Shown: piece by piece, positions 43,203 through 57,388 of the stretch | How positions within the stretch are numbered: the stretch's first letter is position 1 | How the letters are laid out: every line of letters starts with the position of its first letter | From: Rhea pennata | Lineage: Eukaryota > Chordata > Aves > Rheiformes > Rheidae | DNA: 64,000 nt | Reading direction: 5' to 3' | NCBI RefSeq assembly: GCF_028389875.1 | Contig: NC_084672.1 | Coordinates: 3,757,501 to 3,821,500 of the forward strand | The notes under the pieces: model-generated | The model's database searches: none | Seen by the model: the letters and a program-made list of their open reading frames with translations, nothing else | What the model was told of the DNA's origin: nothing | Program-made: the position numbers and the translations under genes

Positions 43203-46200
43203 GTGAGCGGGGGGCTGGGGAGGGAGCGGGGGGATCCCGCCTCGCAGGTGGGAGCCGCGGCGGTTCCGTGGCGGCGCCGCGGGCCGCGTTTGAATCCGGA
43301 GCCGCAACGGCCGCGGCGTAACGGTCCTAACGGTCCGGCTGCCTGAGGGGGCGCCGCCCCGGGGGGGGGAGGGGGGGGCTCGCCGCGGGAGGGGGGTTCA
43401 CGAGCCTTTGGGGATCCCCCCGACCCCCGTCCCTCTGTTTGGGTGCGTGCGTGGCGGCGGCGTGCCGCCTCTGAAGAGAGCCCGTAGCATCCTCATCATC
43501 CTCACCATCAAAGTTTGCTGGAACTCCTAGGATGCGGGGAGGGAACGAGGAAAAAAACCCGTGCCAACTTGCAGACATGTGCTTAGGAATGAGACCCAGC
43601 GAACGTGCCTGGGAACAAAGGATTTATAAAAAAAAATCACGGTTCGTTCCTCTGTCACCGCGGCCAGGTAGGGCGACGGCTGGGACCGTGGAAGTCAACG
43701 TGGTAAAACGCTCTTCGCGTCCCGCCGGGGCGCTGGGCGCTCCGGGCTGCGGGCGTTATCGCTTGAGGAGCGGTGCCGGGGCGCTGCAGCCCGCCGCGGC
43801 CGCGACGCCTCCGCCCGGCTTCGGTCCCGAGGCTCTGCGAGGCCGGAGTAACCGTGTTCTGCGAGCGCCCTGTCTGTGGCTTTGGAGAAATCCCCCCGCT
43901 CCGCTGAAACGTGCTTATTGCTTCAGGGGTGCAGGCAACGGCCGGCGCGGGGAGGCTGTGTCGAAAGGCGCCTTAGTAATCTGAAAGAGTTCAAGAGCTG
44001 AAACGTCAGCTTGGATCTGTCCTAGTTCCCGTTTAATGTTGGGGGGGTTGAGGGCTGGCGAGTGAGCGGCTGCGAGCTCGGGGACAGATCTTTCTCTAAG
44101 AAAGAAAATCCCCATTATTCTGCCATAAAACGAACCCTGCGCCATCCTTCTCCCTTCGCAGGTTGGGAAACGTTTGGCCCTTTTGGCCGGTAAGAACAGG
44201 GTGGCAGGACTGCGTGGGACAAAGACCATCGCTTTACCCTTCTCCTCCCACCCAGCCCCCTCTTTGGAAGAGCGTACTTTTCTTTACAGCAGCATCAACT
44301 GCAGTAAACTTGCTTAATCTGGGAAATCTTAAGCACATTGCCCACTGAAGACAATCTCGAGGAAAGCTTAATTCCTTCCCTGCCTCATTAGAATTCAGCA
44401 GTAGACCTGTAATTAACTTACAGAGGGTGTATGATTGATGCTTTGAACTGGGCAAAAGAATCTGTTTCTTCAGGGTTATATATTTTTCTTTGACATGTGG
44501 GATGGTGTATTTTGGATTGCAAATCTTGTGAGCTGTGTAATTTACATTTACCTTCAGAAAGGCTTGAGCCACACCGGTACACCGCTAACAGGTTTCCTAG
44601 CGTTGATGGTGTCTTGTGTCAGGAATTCCAAAAAGGAAATTTGTTACAATATTGTCCGGAGACAGGGTTAGTGTATGTAGCCTTTTCACTTTATGGTAAC
44701 TGAGCTGGGAGGGACTGTAATCCTTTATTTTGACACTGCTCGCTAAATAGTCCTGTTTTTTTTTAGGAGAGCAGGCGTAACAGAACCAGATCTGTGATAT
44801 CTGGGCAAGAAGAAAAAATAGTTAAAGAGGCAACTTAGCAAATCTAACTAATGGAATACGGTTTGTCTCAGAAGGAGGATGAATATCACTTTTTACTGCA
44901 CTTCTATTTTGGTTTAACCTCTAGAGATGCTGTCAGCTCTCCGAGGGGACGAGTAATGAGACCTCTTAACATAGCGGGAAGCCTAAATGCATTTTTCTGC
45001 CTGCTGTTGGTAAAAGAAACAAGCTAATGTCCCAGTGACAGGAATACATTTGAAGGGGGGGGGGAGAGGAAGGAAGGAGGAAGGAAGGCAAACCTGAAAT
45101 CTTAAATAGCTTTTGATTGCCATGAAGTACTCAAGTAGACAATTGCTGGGATTACTACATTGACAAAGCATCCTGGTGAGCTGAATTGCTGGCACAGCAA
45201 GTAAAATGGGAAGCTGCTAGCAAGGCATTCCCGGGGTGGCAAGTGTGTAGAGCCTTGATAGCACATTAGCCAGAGCAGGGAAAGGAATTAGGGATTCAGA
45301 GGGTGACTACCTCCAGATTGCTGTAGTTAAAAGGGCTTTTTACAGGCACAACTGAAAGGGACCCGGACGGAAAACGTTCACTGATCCTTGCTGCTGTGAA
45401 TCCAGATATGGCCTAACAAGAAGGGAAGCAATACACTTCCGGAAAATCAATCATGAGCAAAATGACCCCTGCAAGGGAAAATGAGCCTGCTGAATTTTCA
45501 GCAGACGTGACACTCTGAACAGTTGTGCTTTTGTATTTCCTGAAAAGAAAGTAAGTTTGGGATCTGCAGGTTGTCAGAGGGCAGAGTCGAACCTCAGCGG
45601 TTACTCTGTCTGACAGCCAGGTTGGCAGAGCTGCCATTCTAGAAGGCCAGAGAGATACAGCAGCAGGAGGTGCCATGTGGCCTCAAGGGACATCAAACCA
45701 CAGGCAGAAAAAGAACCATGCAGGAAGGAGTTAAGGTATGGGTAGGGTTCAGGGAAAGTGCAAGAGTATGTGCTAATGGTTTTGAAGTAGAGGGGAGTTG
45801 TTCTGAAAGAACTGCCGGAAGGAGAGGAGAGGAACAAACGGTCTCCCAGAAGATTTAAGTCTACTGTGTCTTAGGAACAGAAATATCAGTCAGTTAACCC
45901 ATGTTTTTGCATAGCAACTGGATTTCCTGGGAAACTTGGAAAGAAGCTAGTGTGACTGCAACTAATACATAGACATCAGATGCTGGCAAAGGACGGAGGT
46001 TGGCCCTTGAGACCACATCTGCCCTGTCCATTCTACAGTAACATAGCCGCAATATTCTCTGTTTGGGACAGTCAGCTGCACCTAGAAGCACCGTGGAGAT
46101 GGATGCACAAGGGCCATGAGAGAGATGCCATTTTGTAGGGTTACACAATGATTCCAGTGCTTGTGCTAGATCTTCCCCCTCTTAAGTACAGGGCAGGAGG

Positions 46201-49200
46201 CTGCCTTTTGGGAGCCTCAGTTTTAAACGTGCTGTCACACTGTTCATGGTGGCTTATAGGAAACAGACTGCAATGGAATCTAAATACCTGAGTGCTTGGA
46301 AAAGCTTAAGTGAAAGGCAGCCAGAAGGATTTGGGGTCTAAAAGAGTTTGTATTATCTGTCTAAGCCCACACTAGCTGCTGCAGAAATATAATACGAAAC
46401 ACATTTTTGTGCAGGCTTTCTTTTGAGATTCAGATCCTAGGTCTAGGCTGTTGGGTGGTATTCTTTATGTTTGGTCCCTCTGTTCGCCAGTGAGGTAGTA
46501 GGATGGACTGCAGAGTGTGCACTTTTATCTCTTGGGGAAAAGGCCACATAAAGTGACTGAACATGCTAGCAGCTTTATAAGTATTTTACTAAAATTACCA
46601 ATAGCAGTACAAAACCCAACTTGCAGTAGTAAAAATTCTCTTTATCCTGGTCATGTATCATCTTGCAGGCATACAACATACTTAGGCTTTCTGAGCAGTG
46701 TAACGGTTACTTAAAAGTTCCAAGAATGTTTATGGAACAGCATGAAACAAATACAGTGGGAGCAACTAACACTGATGCGTGGGAGCTAAGGGGAAATTAT
46801 GTTGCCTGCATATCCCAAAATAACCATATGGCTTAACCTGTGGGACACTTGAGCCTTGATCTTGGTCTGATCCACAGAATAACCTGTGTGCCTACAGATG
46901 AAGTCTTGCATATCCATCTTTCCTGTGAACACAGGAACTAAAGACTGACATCTCTTTAAGTTGGAGAAGTGTTACTCAAAAGGCTTTAAGGAGCTGTAGA
47001 AGTAGCTTGGGTTTTCTGTGAAGACTAGATATCAAGCTGTCCTGCAAAAAGTTAAAATGAACTTCCCCTCAAAATCTGAACTTTGCAATGCAGATCTTTA
47101 CTGGCAAGTTACGATCTTTTAAAATTGTCTATAAATTAAAACAAACAAACAAAAAACAGTTTCTGACTCCTGAGGGGGTGCTCTGCAGTACCCGAAGCAG
47201 GAGCAGGCGTGCTGGTTTCTGTGCTCAGCTCTCCTGGCCAGCTGTGTTTGATCGCTTCCTCCGCAGCAAGTGCTTGTGGGAACGGTGGAACCAGTAACTT
47301 AGAAGAACAGTTGTGCAAAAGTAGCCCTCATTGAACATCAAGTTCGCCTGAACCATTTATTCAAGAAATCACTCTTCTAGGTCTGTTATTTTGCTGAGTT
47401 ATTCACAATTTGTGATTTTCTTCAGCATACTTACACCAGATGACTGTTTTTTCTAAACTTTAAATGGTTTTTCTGGTCTACTCTGAGGGAGGTTCCCAAG
47501 CTGTATGGACAAAATAAAATACATTTTTTCTAATCCTCTCTAATTTGAGTCTCTACAAAGGGAGCACTGTCTGCATAATGTAGCTAACTATGCTTTTGCT
47601 GAGTCTGCAGAGCTGATAACAAAGCAAGGTAATACGAGTAAATAATAAACATGGTGGAAACTGAAAATAAGAGAAAAAAATCCTGGTTTGTGCTCCTCCT
47701 GCTCCAGGCTCTGCTTTTTTATTTCTTTTAAATGCAGAAATGACTTATGGCAACATTTAGTAACTATAGGGGTCACTTTTAGCTCTTTGTCCGTATGTTT
47801 TTCCCCACATGAAGTGGGAATGCAACTTGTGTCACATAAATACCTGTAATAGTTGTGCAAAAATTTTTATGCCTAAACAGCATGCTAGCGACTTGCTCAG
47901 GTTAGGGTGCATGTAGGAAATCATGCAAGATTTAACTGCAAGAACAGTTAACGGATATTAAAATGACTTGTTAGCCAACCACACTGGAGCAATCCTAACC
48001 TCCTCTGTTAAGATCCTTTCTTATAAGGAAGTCTTACCTAACTTTTTGTATGTATCCGTGTGTTTAAATTGTGCCTTCATTCTCTTGGCAATACCAGCTT
48101 GCACTGAGAGAAAGCAGGTCGCCCGACGTTGTGCGTGTTTTCAGCACTGCTCCTAATATAGGTAACGGAGAGCCCTGCAGTCCTGATTCATGCACATACT
48201 TCTATTTAAATGAGTAGATTCAGGTTATACTGAGAAGAGGAAGCTGGGGTCTGTCAGAGCAGTTCTGTTGCTTGTTTTTTTTTTTTTTTTTTTTAATGAA
48301 TGATTCAGTGCACATATCGGTTTTACTCAGAACCTAATATTTCACTCTGGACAGAGTCGAGCAAAGGGGCTCTAAGCTGGGTGAGGCCATCAGAGATTAC
48401 TGCGAAAGTGATGATCTCCATATTAGTAAATACAGGATTTGAGTGACAGAAATGTTGTGACTGAGTTTCCTTTGACCAAATGAATGTGACAGGGGAGTTG
48501 TCTGGGGAAGAAGGGGAGAAGAATGTCAGGTTTCTCTGAAAATATTTTCATTTGTTTTTTATTATCAAACATAAGACTACAGTCTGCAAATCTTACATTA
48601 GATAAGCCTTCACCGGAAGGCAGTATCAGCACATGGGAGCGAGTGCTGCTTGGGCCACAGAAGTAAACCGCTATTTAGGAAAAAGCTCAGTGTCTAAGGA
48701 GCTGAACAGGTCAGATTGCTACCCATAACCAGAGATCAGGCACAGTAAACTGAACCAAAGATTGGAGGACTGGCAAGAAATGTAGCTGTTAACACATCAG
48801 TCTGCAAAATCACTTGTGAATGAGCCAGATTTGATTCTTCACAACATTAGATAAATATGTTAAAAGTAGCTTTGATCAGAATTCATCCCTGCAATTTGCC
48901 AGTCCTTAATTCTGGTGATAGCTAGTGTCTGAAAAACGTATTTATAGTTGATCTTGCAATCTGTGTTTTGGGTTCATTTGCAAGGTGCAATAAATACGTT
49001 CCTTGAACAAATTGTTCTTTTTGTATTCTTTGCCTAAAAAGGGGATGCGTGAAGCAATGAGCTATGGTTTAGACATAAGGAGCAGCACATGGAGCCTTCC
49101 ATTGTTTTAGCCTCCTCTGAGCAGTCCTTGCGTTGACAAAGACTCTCAGGGAATTTTTCGGTGTGGGAGCATGTTTCATCTGTCTGAGTTCGAACATATG

Positions 49201-51500
49201 CTTGAAGCCACAGTAACTAATTACGTGACAAGTCTTCTCATCCTAGAAATTGCATTATCGCAGGAAATGAGAAAAGGCTTAGTCAGTCTGTGCTGGGGGA
49301 AGGCCAGTGCGACATTGTGAGGCTGCATTAATATCGTGGTACTGACCCAAGTTGCACACTTATCCGTAAGGTTGATTATCAGATGGGCATAGTCTTCCTG
49401 TGTGCATTGTGTCCTCCACATACTCAGGGATGTTTGTCTGCTTTACTCTTGTTTCAGGAGTGGTTTAATCTCATACAAGAGCTGGAAATCATATCTTCCA
49501 GGGTTTATGTAAGCCCGTAGATGTTGCTCCATGCCCGTTGAACGGGAACTCTATCCTGACAATACTTTAGGGAGTCCTGACAGGAGGAAACTTGGACAGA
49601 GAGTCCAGGATGAATTTATATTGAGAATTAAGAGAAGTGATGGTTGTGTAGTGAAGAGTCAAAAGCCATTTCTGAAGGGTCCAGAAAGGAGCTTAAGCTT
49701 GGAAGGAGAAAATATAGAAAACATCCTGCACTGTACATAGCTTATTATCCCTATAAAGGCAGGTGTTTCAAAGATATCACCACCAAGCCTGAAAATTTAT
49801 TGCTTGCTTTAGGAGACAAAACTCAATAAGCTGATGTTTCCATAAGACCTAATCTTACAACTTCATCTAGTGATTGTCTGGAAAGTGTCCTGGTTCCATC
49901 TGAACCCAAGCTGGGACCTGATCACAGTGGACAAGATGAACTGCAGTTCTCAGTAGCTTCTGCTACCCATTCTTTCTCTGAGATTAAAATTTGAACCAAG
50001 AATCTACTTTTTAATGAAGAAGATTGTAAAACTTAGATTATTTCCTTTAGAAAATACCGGGAAATGATATGGGAAAAGCAATTTGCCATGTAGTCTCTTC
50101 AGTCAAAACCAAATGATCTGCCTGCAGAGTGTGGCTGTCAGAAAACTAGCAAAGAAACTTTCTTAAAAGTTACAGAAAGTTCAAGAAAAGAGCATCTTTC
50201 TCTTTTTAAAACTTGTTTGCCGTGCTTTGACAGAATGTAACTTTATAACCAGTAATAGTGAGCATTAATTACATCACTGGTGATTAAAGGCCTCATCACT
50301 TCTCTTCTGAAGTCAGCAGGAGTGTTTCCATTGAGTTTACATGTGCTCTTTGGGGAAGTCAGGATCTAAACCTTTCCTCTGAAACACTACCCACGTGAGT
50401 AAGAAATAGAGAAGACAATACTTTTAAAGTATTTTGACCATATTCATTACACAAGGCTGAATTAAGGTATGTTGCTGTTAAGGTGCCGATAAGTTGATCT
50501 TTAGATAGTACAAATTAAATACCATTGTATTTCCTAATGGACTTTCTTGTTTAATTCTTCTGAAATGTTTTAAAATGTCAGGCTCTGTATGGTAGATAAT
50601 TTTGTAGACCTCAAATAGTTTGTGTGGCCCAGAATCTCTTATTTTTGGCAAGAACCTTATGTTGAGAAATCACCTGGTAAAAGTAACAGTGATGCGTTCA
50701 AGAAATACTGTGTTCTTTACCTCAAGATTTTTTTCACACTGGCTTTGAATGCAAATTATATTGTGAACAAAGTCACCAAACATAACTGGAAAATATTCTC
50801 CCTCTATGCAAGAAGGAGCAAAACCTATCAAGTTACCAATTAGAACAATTTTCCATGTCTTTCTGTACAGGATACATAAAGTCTGCTTCTCTCAGGTAGA
50901 ATTTGGAGGGAACTATGTGAAAGCTTGAAATTCATCATCTTTAGGGTAAGGCTATAAGGCTTACATGATTGAAAACCCTCCCTGGAGAAGGCCAAGTTTC
51001 ATTTGGTCTGCCTTAAGGAGGAATCATCCTGTGTGTCTTCTCACAATAGAAATGAATTGGTTTTCCCGTGCAGTTGGGCTGGATTTGGCAGGGAGCAGCA
51101 TGAAAGATGTGGAGCAGATATCATTGCTGTGTGGCTTAGCACAAAAAGAAGTCCTAGGAGGGTCCCAGTGTTTGGTGTGACTGCCATTCCTCCAGCCCCG
51201 TGGTCCCCCGGGCCTTGTCACCTGTACTGGGAAATCGGGTATGTCTGCTATGATGAACAGTCGTCTCGAAAGAATTTAACACCAAGCTGTGCTGTTTCTG
51301 AAGGAGGAGTGCATACTGCGCTTAAAGGTGGTGTTAGTCCTTGCCATACCTTCAGAAATCCTCTTTGCATACTTCTGCTCTGGTAGTAGTCTTGTGAGAG
51401 CAACTCTTTATCCCCAGCTGTTCTCAGCTAGGGTGGTGGCTGTTGCACTTCTTGTGCTTTTTAGCCCATTTGGCTTCTTCCTTCTCCTGTCATTTTAGTC

Positions 51501-51532
<32 letters not shown>

Positions 51533-52922
51533 GTGTCTGTAAAGAACTGTAAGCTCCTCAAGGCATACCTTTATCTGAGCTTTTTTTTTCTTTCTCAGCC
51601 CTTCCCTCCCCCACAACATGATTGTTTCTCTTAATGAAAATCCAAACTGAAGTGTGAAGAAAGCTGGGTGCTAATGCTGGTTCTACAGGACTGTCCCAGG
51701 TCTGCCTTTCCATCAGTCTCGTGCTGGAAGGGGCAGAGTGACCGGAGGTTGCTTTTTCTCCCCTTCTCTAAGCTTCTCAGGCTAGCGCAGGCAAAGAGCA
51801 GCATTTTGCTTCTGTCAGAGCCCTGCCTCCTTCTCGGCACAGAGTCTAGAAAAGCTGCTGTCTGACGGCTTTCCTGCAGGATACTGATTCTTGACAAGTT
51901 CCTGTGAAATTTGCTGTTGATTTTCTCTTTGGAAGTCAGTGCTTCTAAATGTACATTTTGAGCTTTTGGAGAACTGGGGGAAAATGAGAGGTGGGTAGGG
52001 TACTGAAAAATTTGCAGCAAAGCTTTTGAGATGTTAAATCCAGTTATATGTGAGCTGTTCTCCTGTGTTTGGCTTTTCTATGTATCTTATAACCAATAAC
52101 TGTTAGATCAGCACTGAGTTTGCTTAAGAAATCCTGCTTGCCTCCATTGACCTATTGCTATTGAAGTATTTTGCTATCAGTGACATCTACAGAAATGGTG
52201 TTTAGATGCTTGTCATGTCAGATTTTTTTGCATTTTACCACTTGCCTTGTGTGCAGTATGGTTGTACTTGTTTGTATGGAAAAGAATAACCCTTAAAGAT
52301 GTTTAAAAAGAAAATTTGTAAAGCAGATGAGATGCAGTTCGAGTTACCTCTGTTGCTTAGCATTCTCTGCCTGCCTGGGTTTGCATATTTAACTAGTCTA
52401 TATTGTTATTGTCTTTTTAAATCTAGAACCTGGTCGAAAACCATTCCTGGTAAGGTTGAATTCTTCTCCAGCGAGGGTTCGGACACCTCTATTCCTATCC
52501 CCATCGTGCCACTTCCAGGTGTAGATGACTCTTACCCACCCCAGAAGAAGTCTTTTATGATGCTCAAATACATGCATGACCACTACCTGGACAAATATGA
52601 ATGGTTTATGAGAGCGGATGATGATGTTTACATCAAAGGGGACAAACTGGAGAACTTCCTCAGGAGTTTGAACAGCAGTGAGCCCCTCTTTCTCGGGCAG
52701 ACTGGCCTCGGCACCACAGAAGAGATGGGGAAGCTGGCACTGGAACCGGGTGAGAACTTCTGCATGGGTGGACCAGGCGTGATCATGAGCCGGGAAGTGC
52801 TGCGGAGGATGGTGCCTCACATTGGCGAGTGCCTGCGCGAGATGTACACCACTCACGAGGATGTGGAAGTGGGGAGATGCGTACGGAGGTTTGCAGGAGT
52901 GCAGTGCGTATGGTCTTACGAG
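42931..52922 (+). CDS. CHSY1: CHSY1, chondroitin sulfate synthase 1, first two coding exons (3' part outside window)
   Basis: Golgi type II membrane glycosyltransferase with beta-1,3-glucuronosyltransferase and beta-1,4-GalNAc-transferase activities that polymerise chondroitin with CHPF. Exons: 42931-43202 (272 nt) and 52427-52922 (496 nt); together 256 codons, ending in phase 0 after SYE. A short basic cytoplasmic tail (MAGRGRRA) is followed by a signal-anchor helix at about 9-29 (WLSVLLGLVLGFVLASRLVL) and an Ala/Pro/Arg-rich stem that differs from the human stem. The catalytic start FLFVGVMTAQKYL follows. Exon 2 carries DDSYPPQKKSFMMLKYMHDH and the metal-binding triad in MRADDDVYIKG (Asp at about 155-157). 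The large third exon with the GalNAc-transferase domain is not found before 64000. CHSY3 is the paralogue to exclude; the N-terminus and the SELENOS neighbour favour CHSY1. Confidence 0.96.
43203..52426 (+). other. CHSY1: CHSY1 intron 1
   Basis: A 9.2-kb intron. The first 700 bases continue the CpG island; the rest is ordinary AT-balanced sequence. Homopolymers include T20 at 48275-48294 and T27 at 51501-51527. No gene or repeat family was recognised. Confidence 0.75.
51501..51527 (+). repeat. T27 homopolymer
   Basis: Uninterrupted run in CHSY1 intron 1. Confidence 0.9.
52427..52922 (+). CDS. CHSY1: CHSY1 exon 2 (GlcA-transferase domain, DDD motif)
   Basis: Acceptor TTTTTAAATCTAG. Reads (R)TWSKTIPGKVEFFSSEGSD through MRADDDVYIKGDKLENFLRS, GENFCMGGPGVIMSREVLRR, THEDVEVGRCVRRFAGVQC and VWSYE, then donor GTAAGG. 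The conserved DDD and ED motifs are intact. Confidence 0.98.
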
Positions 52923-55900
52923 GTAAGGATGAGAAGGAGGAGAACGAGCTGTGCGTTTCTGGGGAGGTGGAGGAGAGGGCTGGAGAGGTTGATGGCAGGG
53001 AATTGCTGTTGTACTGTGGGTGCAGCAGTTGCTCCAGAGCTAACCTCCCTTTGCAGCTTTCTGGTCTTTACACAGTTTCTAAGCTGCTGTTTCTCACAAG
53101 TGTCATCCTGGGAGAGACCTACACAAATATGGAAATGCAGCAGTAAGAAGGGAAGTGGGGCCTGACCTTTCAGATTCGGCACGTTGGAGATGGGAGGAGG
53201 AGTATTCATCACTCATAACGGAAAAATTTATTTAGGCAGAGAGGCAGTAAGATTAAATCAAGACCATAGGTCCCTGTGGTCTTGACTAACGTGCTGAGCG
53301 TCCAGGCCCCTCTTGTCTTTTTTAACTAAGGTGGGTTGTGCTAACAGCCTGGTAACAGCAGATACAATTACTTTGCTTCTTGCTGCAGTTGGTATGTGCA
53401 AGGTAGACAGCTGTTTCCTCTAACAGTGACAGCTTTAGTCTTGCCCATGCTGCAGCCGTTGCAGAAGTGTTTCACCTTCACAGCAGCTGGCACTATTGCA
53501 GCATGTTCAGCCCTCACCTGCCATGTGAGGCTGCTGCTGCAGGGACTCACGGGGAGCCAGACCCACGCTGAACTCTCCAGGAATGTCCTTGACATCAGCA
53601 GAGAGAAGCCACTGCTCTTGGCTTGAAACTCAGAGTCTGCCCATGCAGATCTGACTGCAGATTTGGCATCTCAGGAAAACTGGAGGAGCCCACAGCCTGC
53701 TTTTGGCAGGGCTTTGTCCTACCTGCGCTACCTCCTTCTTTTGGGTGCCAGCAGCCAGCCATTCCCCTGCATTGCTAAGTTCTGGAGGGGGCCCTGGGCA
53801 AGGGAGGGTTTCTCCTGCCTGCAATGTGCTGGGCTCTTGGACGCAGGTCTGAGGTTTTTGCAGAGTGTCTGATCAAAAATGCCTGTTGGGCCTGAGCTGC
53901 AATTTCTCCTCTGGTCCTAGGGAAAATGCTTGTGTTATCCCTCAGAAATATGACAGAATTTAAGAGAGGAAGAGAAAGTGAACAGTTTGTCTTTTTACCC
54001 ATATGTTTATGACTAGTATGCAACTAATGATTTCTCATTTTATGAGATTTGGTAGAGAGTGAGATTCTTTCACTCAAGTGATAGAGGAACGTGGTTCTCT
54101 ATGTGGTCACGGACACTGTCTGATACTGCTACTAACTCACTCACTCACTGGCAAAGATTGGTGTTCAACACTTGACAAGTTTATCAAATTCTCTGCCCCC
54201 AAAAGCTGTAGCTTAGTTTCAATTTCCAGTTTGGTGAGGGGAAAGCCTCTGAGGAAGGGGAAGGAGTTTTCCAGACACACTAATGTATTCATATTGTTTA
54301 TACATAAAGACTTTCTGGTCTAGCAGTGGTGCTCTCCACATTCTCTGCTTATGGACTTGGGATTAGTTTCCACGTTGTCAGCATCATGGTTAGCCCTTCA
54401 TAGGGAGGTGTCGGTGATGTTTTCTGCAGTGAAAATTTTACACTGCTAAGTTGCACTAACTTTCAGTTGGTATTTGAAAAATTACTGAAGGGCAAAATGT
54501 TGGTCCTAACCGAAGCTGAAAAAGACCTACTGATTTCAATATGACCAAGTTTTAGCTTAAAATAGCTAAAGATAATACCCAACTGCAGTAGGAATGCTGA
54601 GAGAGTTAGAGCTTTTTCTCAAAATCAGTATTGTTTGATCAGCTTCTGTTAAATTGTACAGATTGTTGTGTTCTTCTGAGTGCCATGCTTTACTTAAAAT
54701 TGGTGTGCGTGAAGTGATTAAAACTTAAGATGTTTACAAGTAACCCACTAGTGTTACTAGTGTGAGATGTTAAGACTTGGCTGTTTCTGAGAGGGAGAAT
54801 AGTTTCAGTGGTGAAAGGATAATTCCATAAGGAGTAATTCCACTTCCATTTGGTTGAGGCTTTTCAATTTTAAAAAATGTTGTCTTTTCTTTTTTGATCT
54901 TTTCCTGTCATTGCCCAGACAACTAGATTAACTGTGCCTGGCATTTTATTTAAGGCAAAGCAATGGCTGTGTGAAATAACGCAGCTGTCGTAACGATCGT
55001 ATTAGGAAAGTTTGATGCAAAAGCTACATTTTTCATGTCTTCTATGTGAATGACAAGTAACGGGCCGCTGTAACTGAAGTGCAGTGTTGTATTTCAGTGA
55101 GCTTCTGAAGGAGCAGAAAGTTTATCTATTTGTGGTCTTCTGGGAACAGTCACCGCGTTCTTCGGGATCTCTGTGACTGATTCTCTTTCTGCAGCACAGG
55201 GCTTAGCAAACGAGCCTGGCCTCAGAAAACCAAACTGAAAGAAGTCAGACCTCGCAGTGGCTTCCTGCACTTCCTATTCTGAAGATTCTCAAATTGCAGG
55301 GCAAGTGACAAGCTCAAATCTTTGACGGCCGTCACCCCAAGCTCTTTGTTTTTCATTCCTGGCACCTCAGGCATGGGAAACCCTGCTGGACCTCAGTTTG
55401 GGCCTGTTTTTCCTGCATTTTTCTTGCTGAGGGCTAGGTGCCAAGAGTCATTTTACTCCTCTCTGTGACTGTCACTGCCCCCTTTCTCTGGTTTTTAGGA
55501 TCGCACAAAATCTTTTCTGCGCTGCTCATCTTCCCTAGGATTTCCCTTGGTGATGTTCCCCAGTGCATCTCCACTCCAGGCTCTGAATCCTTTTCCTATT
55601 TTCAGCAGTCTGTCTCAAAACCCTCCCCCCCGCCATGTTTCCATCACTTTATTGGTCTCTGTGGGGCCTGTTACACCACTTCATCAGTGGCACTGGTTAT
55701 TGTTCACTTCAAGCCTTCTGAAGATTCATTTATGATCTTCCTGCTGTCGTAACTTTTCAGTTAATACAGTATAAGAATTGACACCACACTTCTTCGGACT
55801 TCGTTTCATCTTACCCCAGAAAAGAAAGATGCAACAAAAGTACTTGCAAACCTGAATAGAAGAACTCAAGCTAAGTGAAATCTGCGGTGGTACCTCTGGA

Positions 55901-57364
55901 GCACCCAGCCTGCTTCTTCAGGAGCAGCTTGCAGCCCTTGATGGATTTTCAGCTCCTGTGACTAGGCTTGTAGCCATTACCCAGCTTAAGACAGTTTGAA
56001 TGAGTCACAGATGAGACATACCTCTTAAAATTTAAGTTATTTATGGCAAGATTTAGTATCATTGTATAAACAAAACTGAGACTGTCAGTGGTGCTTGACA
56101 AATAGCTCTAAAACTCAGACATCTATAGGGTGGAGTAGCCAAAGCAATGGGTTTTATGCAGCAAACTGGGAGAATAATTTCCTAAATAACTGAGCTGTGA
56201 AATATCTGAAGTTTACAGATGGAAGCTTGACTGTTTATGTAAAGCGATGAAGAGCACAACCCTTAAAGAGGAGACAAGGCTCATACTGAGCTTACTAGGA
56301 GCTTGTTAGGCTGTTAGTGCATTTCTAGTGAATATTGGTTGTCTGGACTTAACAGCACACGCTACTGGGTATTTTCCTCAAAAGCAATTTACATATTTAA
56401 ATCTTGCTCCTCTCATCTTCTCCCTGCAGTACATTTTCAGTTTGTCTCTGCCTGGATCATAGCGACCTTTTAGTTTGCTCTCTGATGTACTGCAGTGTTG
56501 GGCCATGCACCAACTTGGTTATTCAGTCTGACGTGGACACAGCAGTCTCATTTGTGATTCAACAATTCCAATGTATTGTTGACCTCATTTTTCGTTTTAG
56601 GTTTAGTATTTCCTTTAAATGCATGTGAGTTATGAAGCCATCATCCAGTAGCTTAGTATTGTTTGATACTGTTTTGCAGCTACTGATTGTTTCAATATGA
56701 AGTGTTGCTTCTGGAGCATTAGATTGCCCAAAGAATCCTGGTAACTTTTATACAAGTTCTTTATAGCTGCTAGAAATCAGAGCACAGTTGGTATATATCC
56801 TATTCACTTTTGTAGTAATAAAACCCTTTTAAGATACATGGCTTTCAGGTGATCCTAACTGCTTTGTTTGCTACAGAAGAGTCAAGATGGCTACTGAGAC
56901 AGAATCCAAAGGAGTAGCTTTATACTCCCTCTAGTTAGCTATGCAAATGCCCAGATATTTTCTCCGTTTTTCCTTCTGTTCTGATCAATGTGGTTGGAAT
57001 AAGTCATTAAAAAGCAGCATGTGTGTGTGTATGTAGGGAGAGATTGCATCAGGAATGTGGGCATCCAAGAAGAGAAGGTCCAACCTTTTGGACATAGGCT
57101 AAGGAAAAAATAGGACTGTGGTGGCTATGGATAATGGGGGGCTTCTTGGAGAAGGGGAGATTTGATTTGGCATTTTGTTTGTTTTTTCATCTGGAGTAAT
57201 TGAAGATAATTACTACTGTGAAATGAACTGAAGTTAGGAAAGTCCTTAAAGTGCATGTTTTATCCTCCGAGTACGTTGATAGTGCCAGAATATACTCTTT
57301 CTGGAATGGAATCTTCCATGGGTAAAATTGAAGTCTACTTTTTTGTGTAAGATGATATGAATTC

Positions 57365-57388
57365 AAAAAAAAAAAAAAAAAAAAAAAA
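57365..57388 (+). repeat. A24 homopolymer with purine-rich extension
   Basis: 24 A followed by GGAAAAAAAGAAAGAAAAG, in CHSY1 intron 2. Confidence 0.9.

Noticed and set aside
42238-43307. 320- and 342-codon minus-strand frames opposite CHSY1 exon 1
   Set aside because: Arg/Ala/Pro-rich antisense shadows of a CpG island; no motif and no splice context.
53123-53146. MQQ reading in CHSY1 intron 2, resembling the start of exon 3
   Set aside because: Only three residues agree before a stop codon, and no polypyrimidine-AG acceptor fits; chance match.
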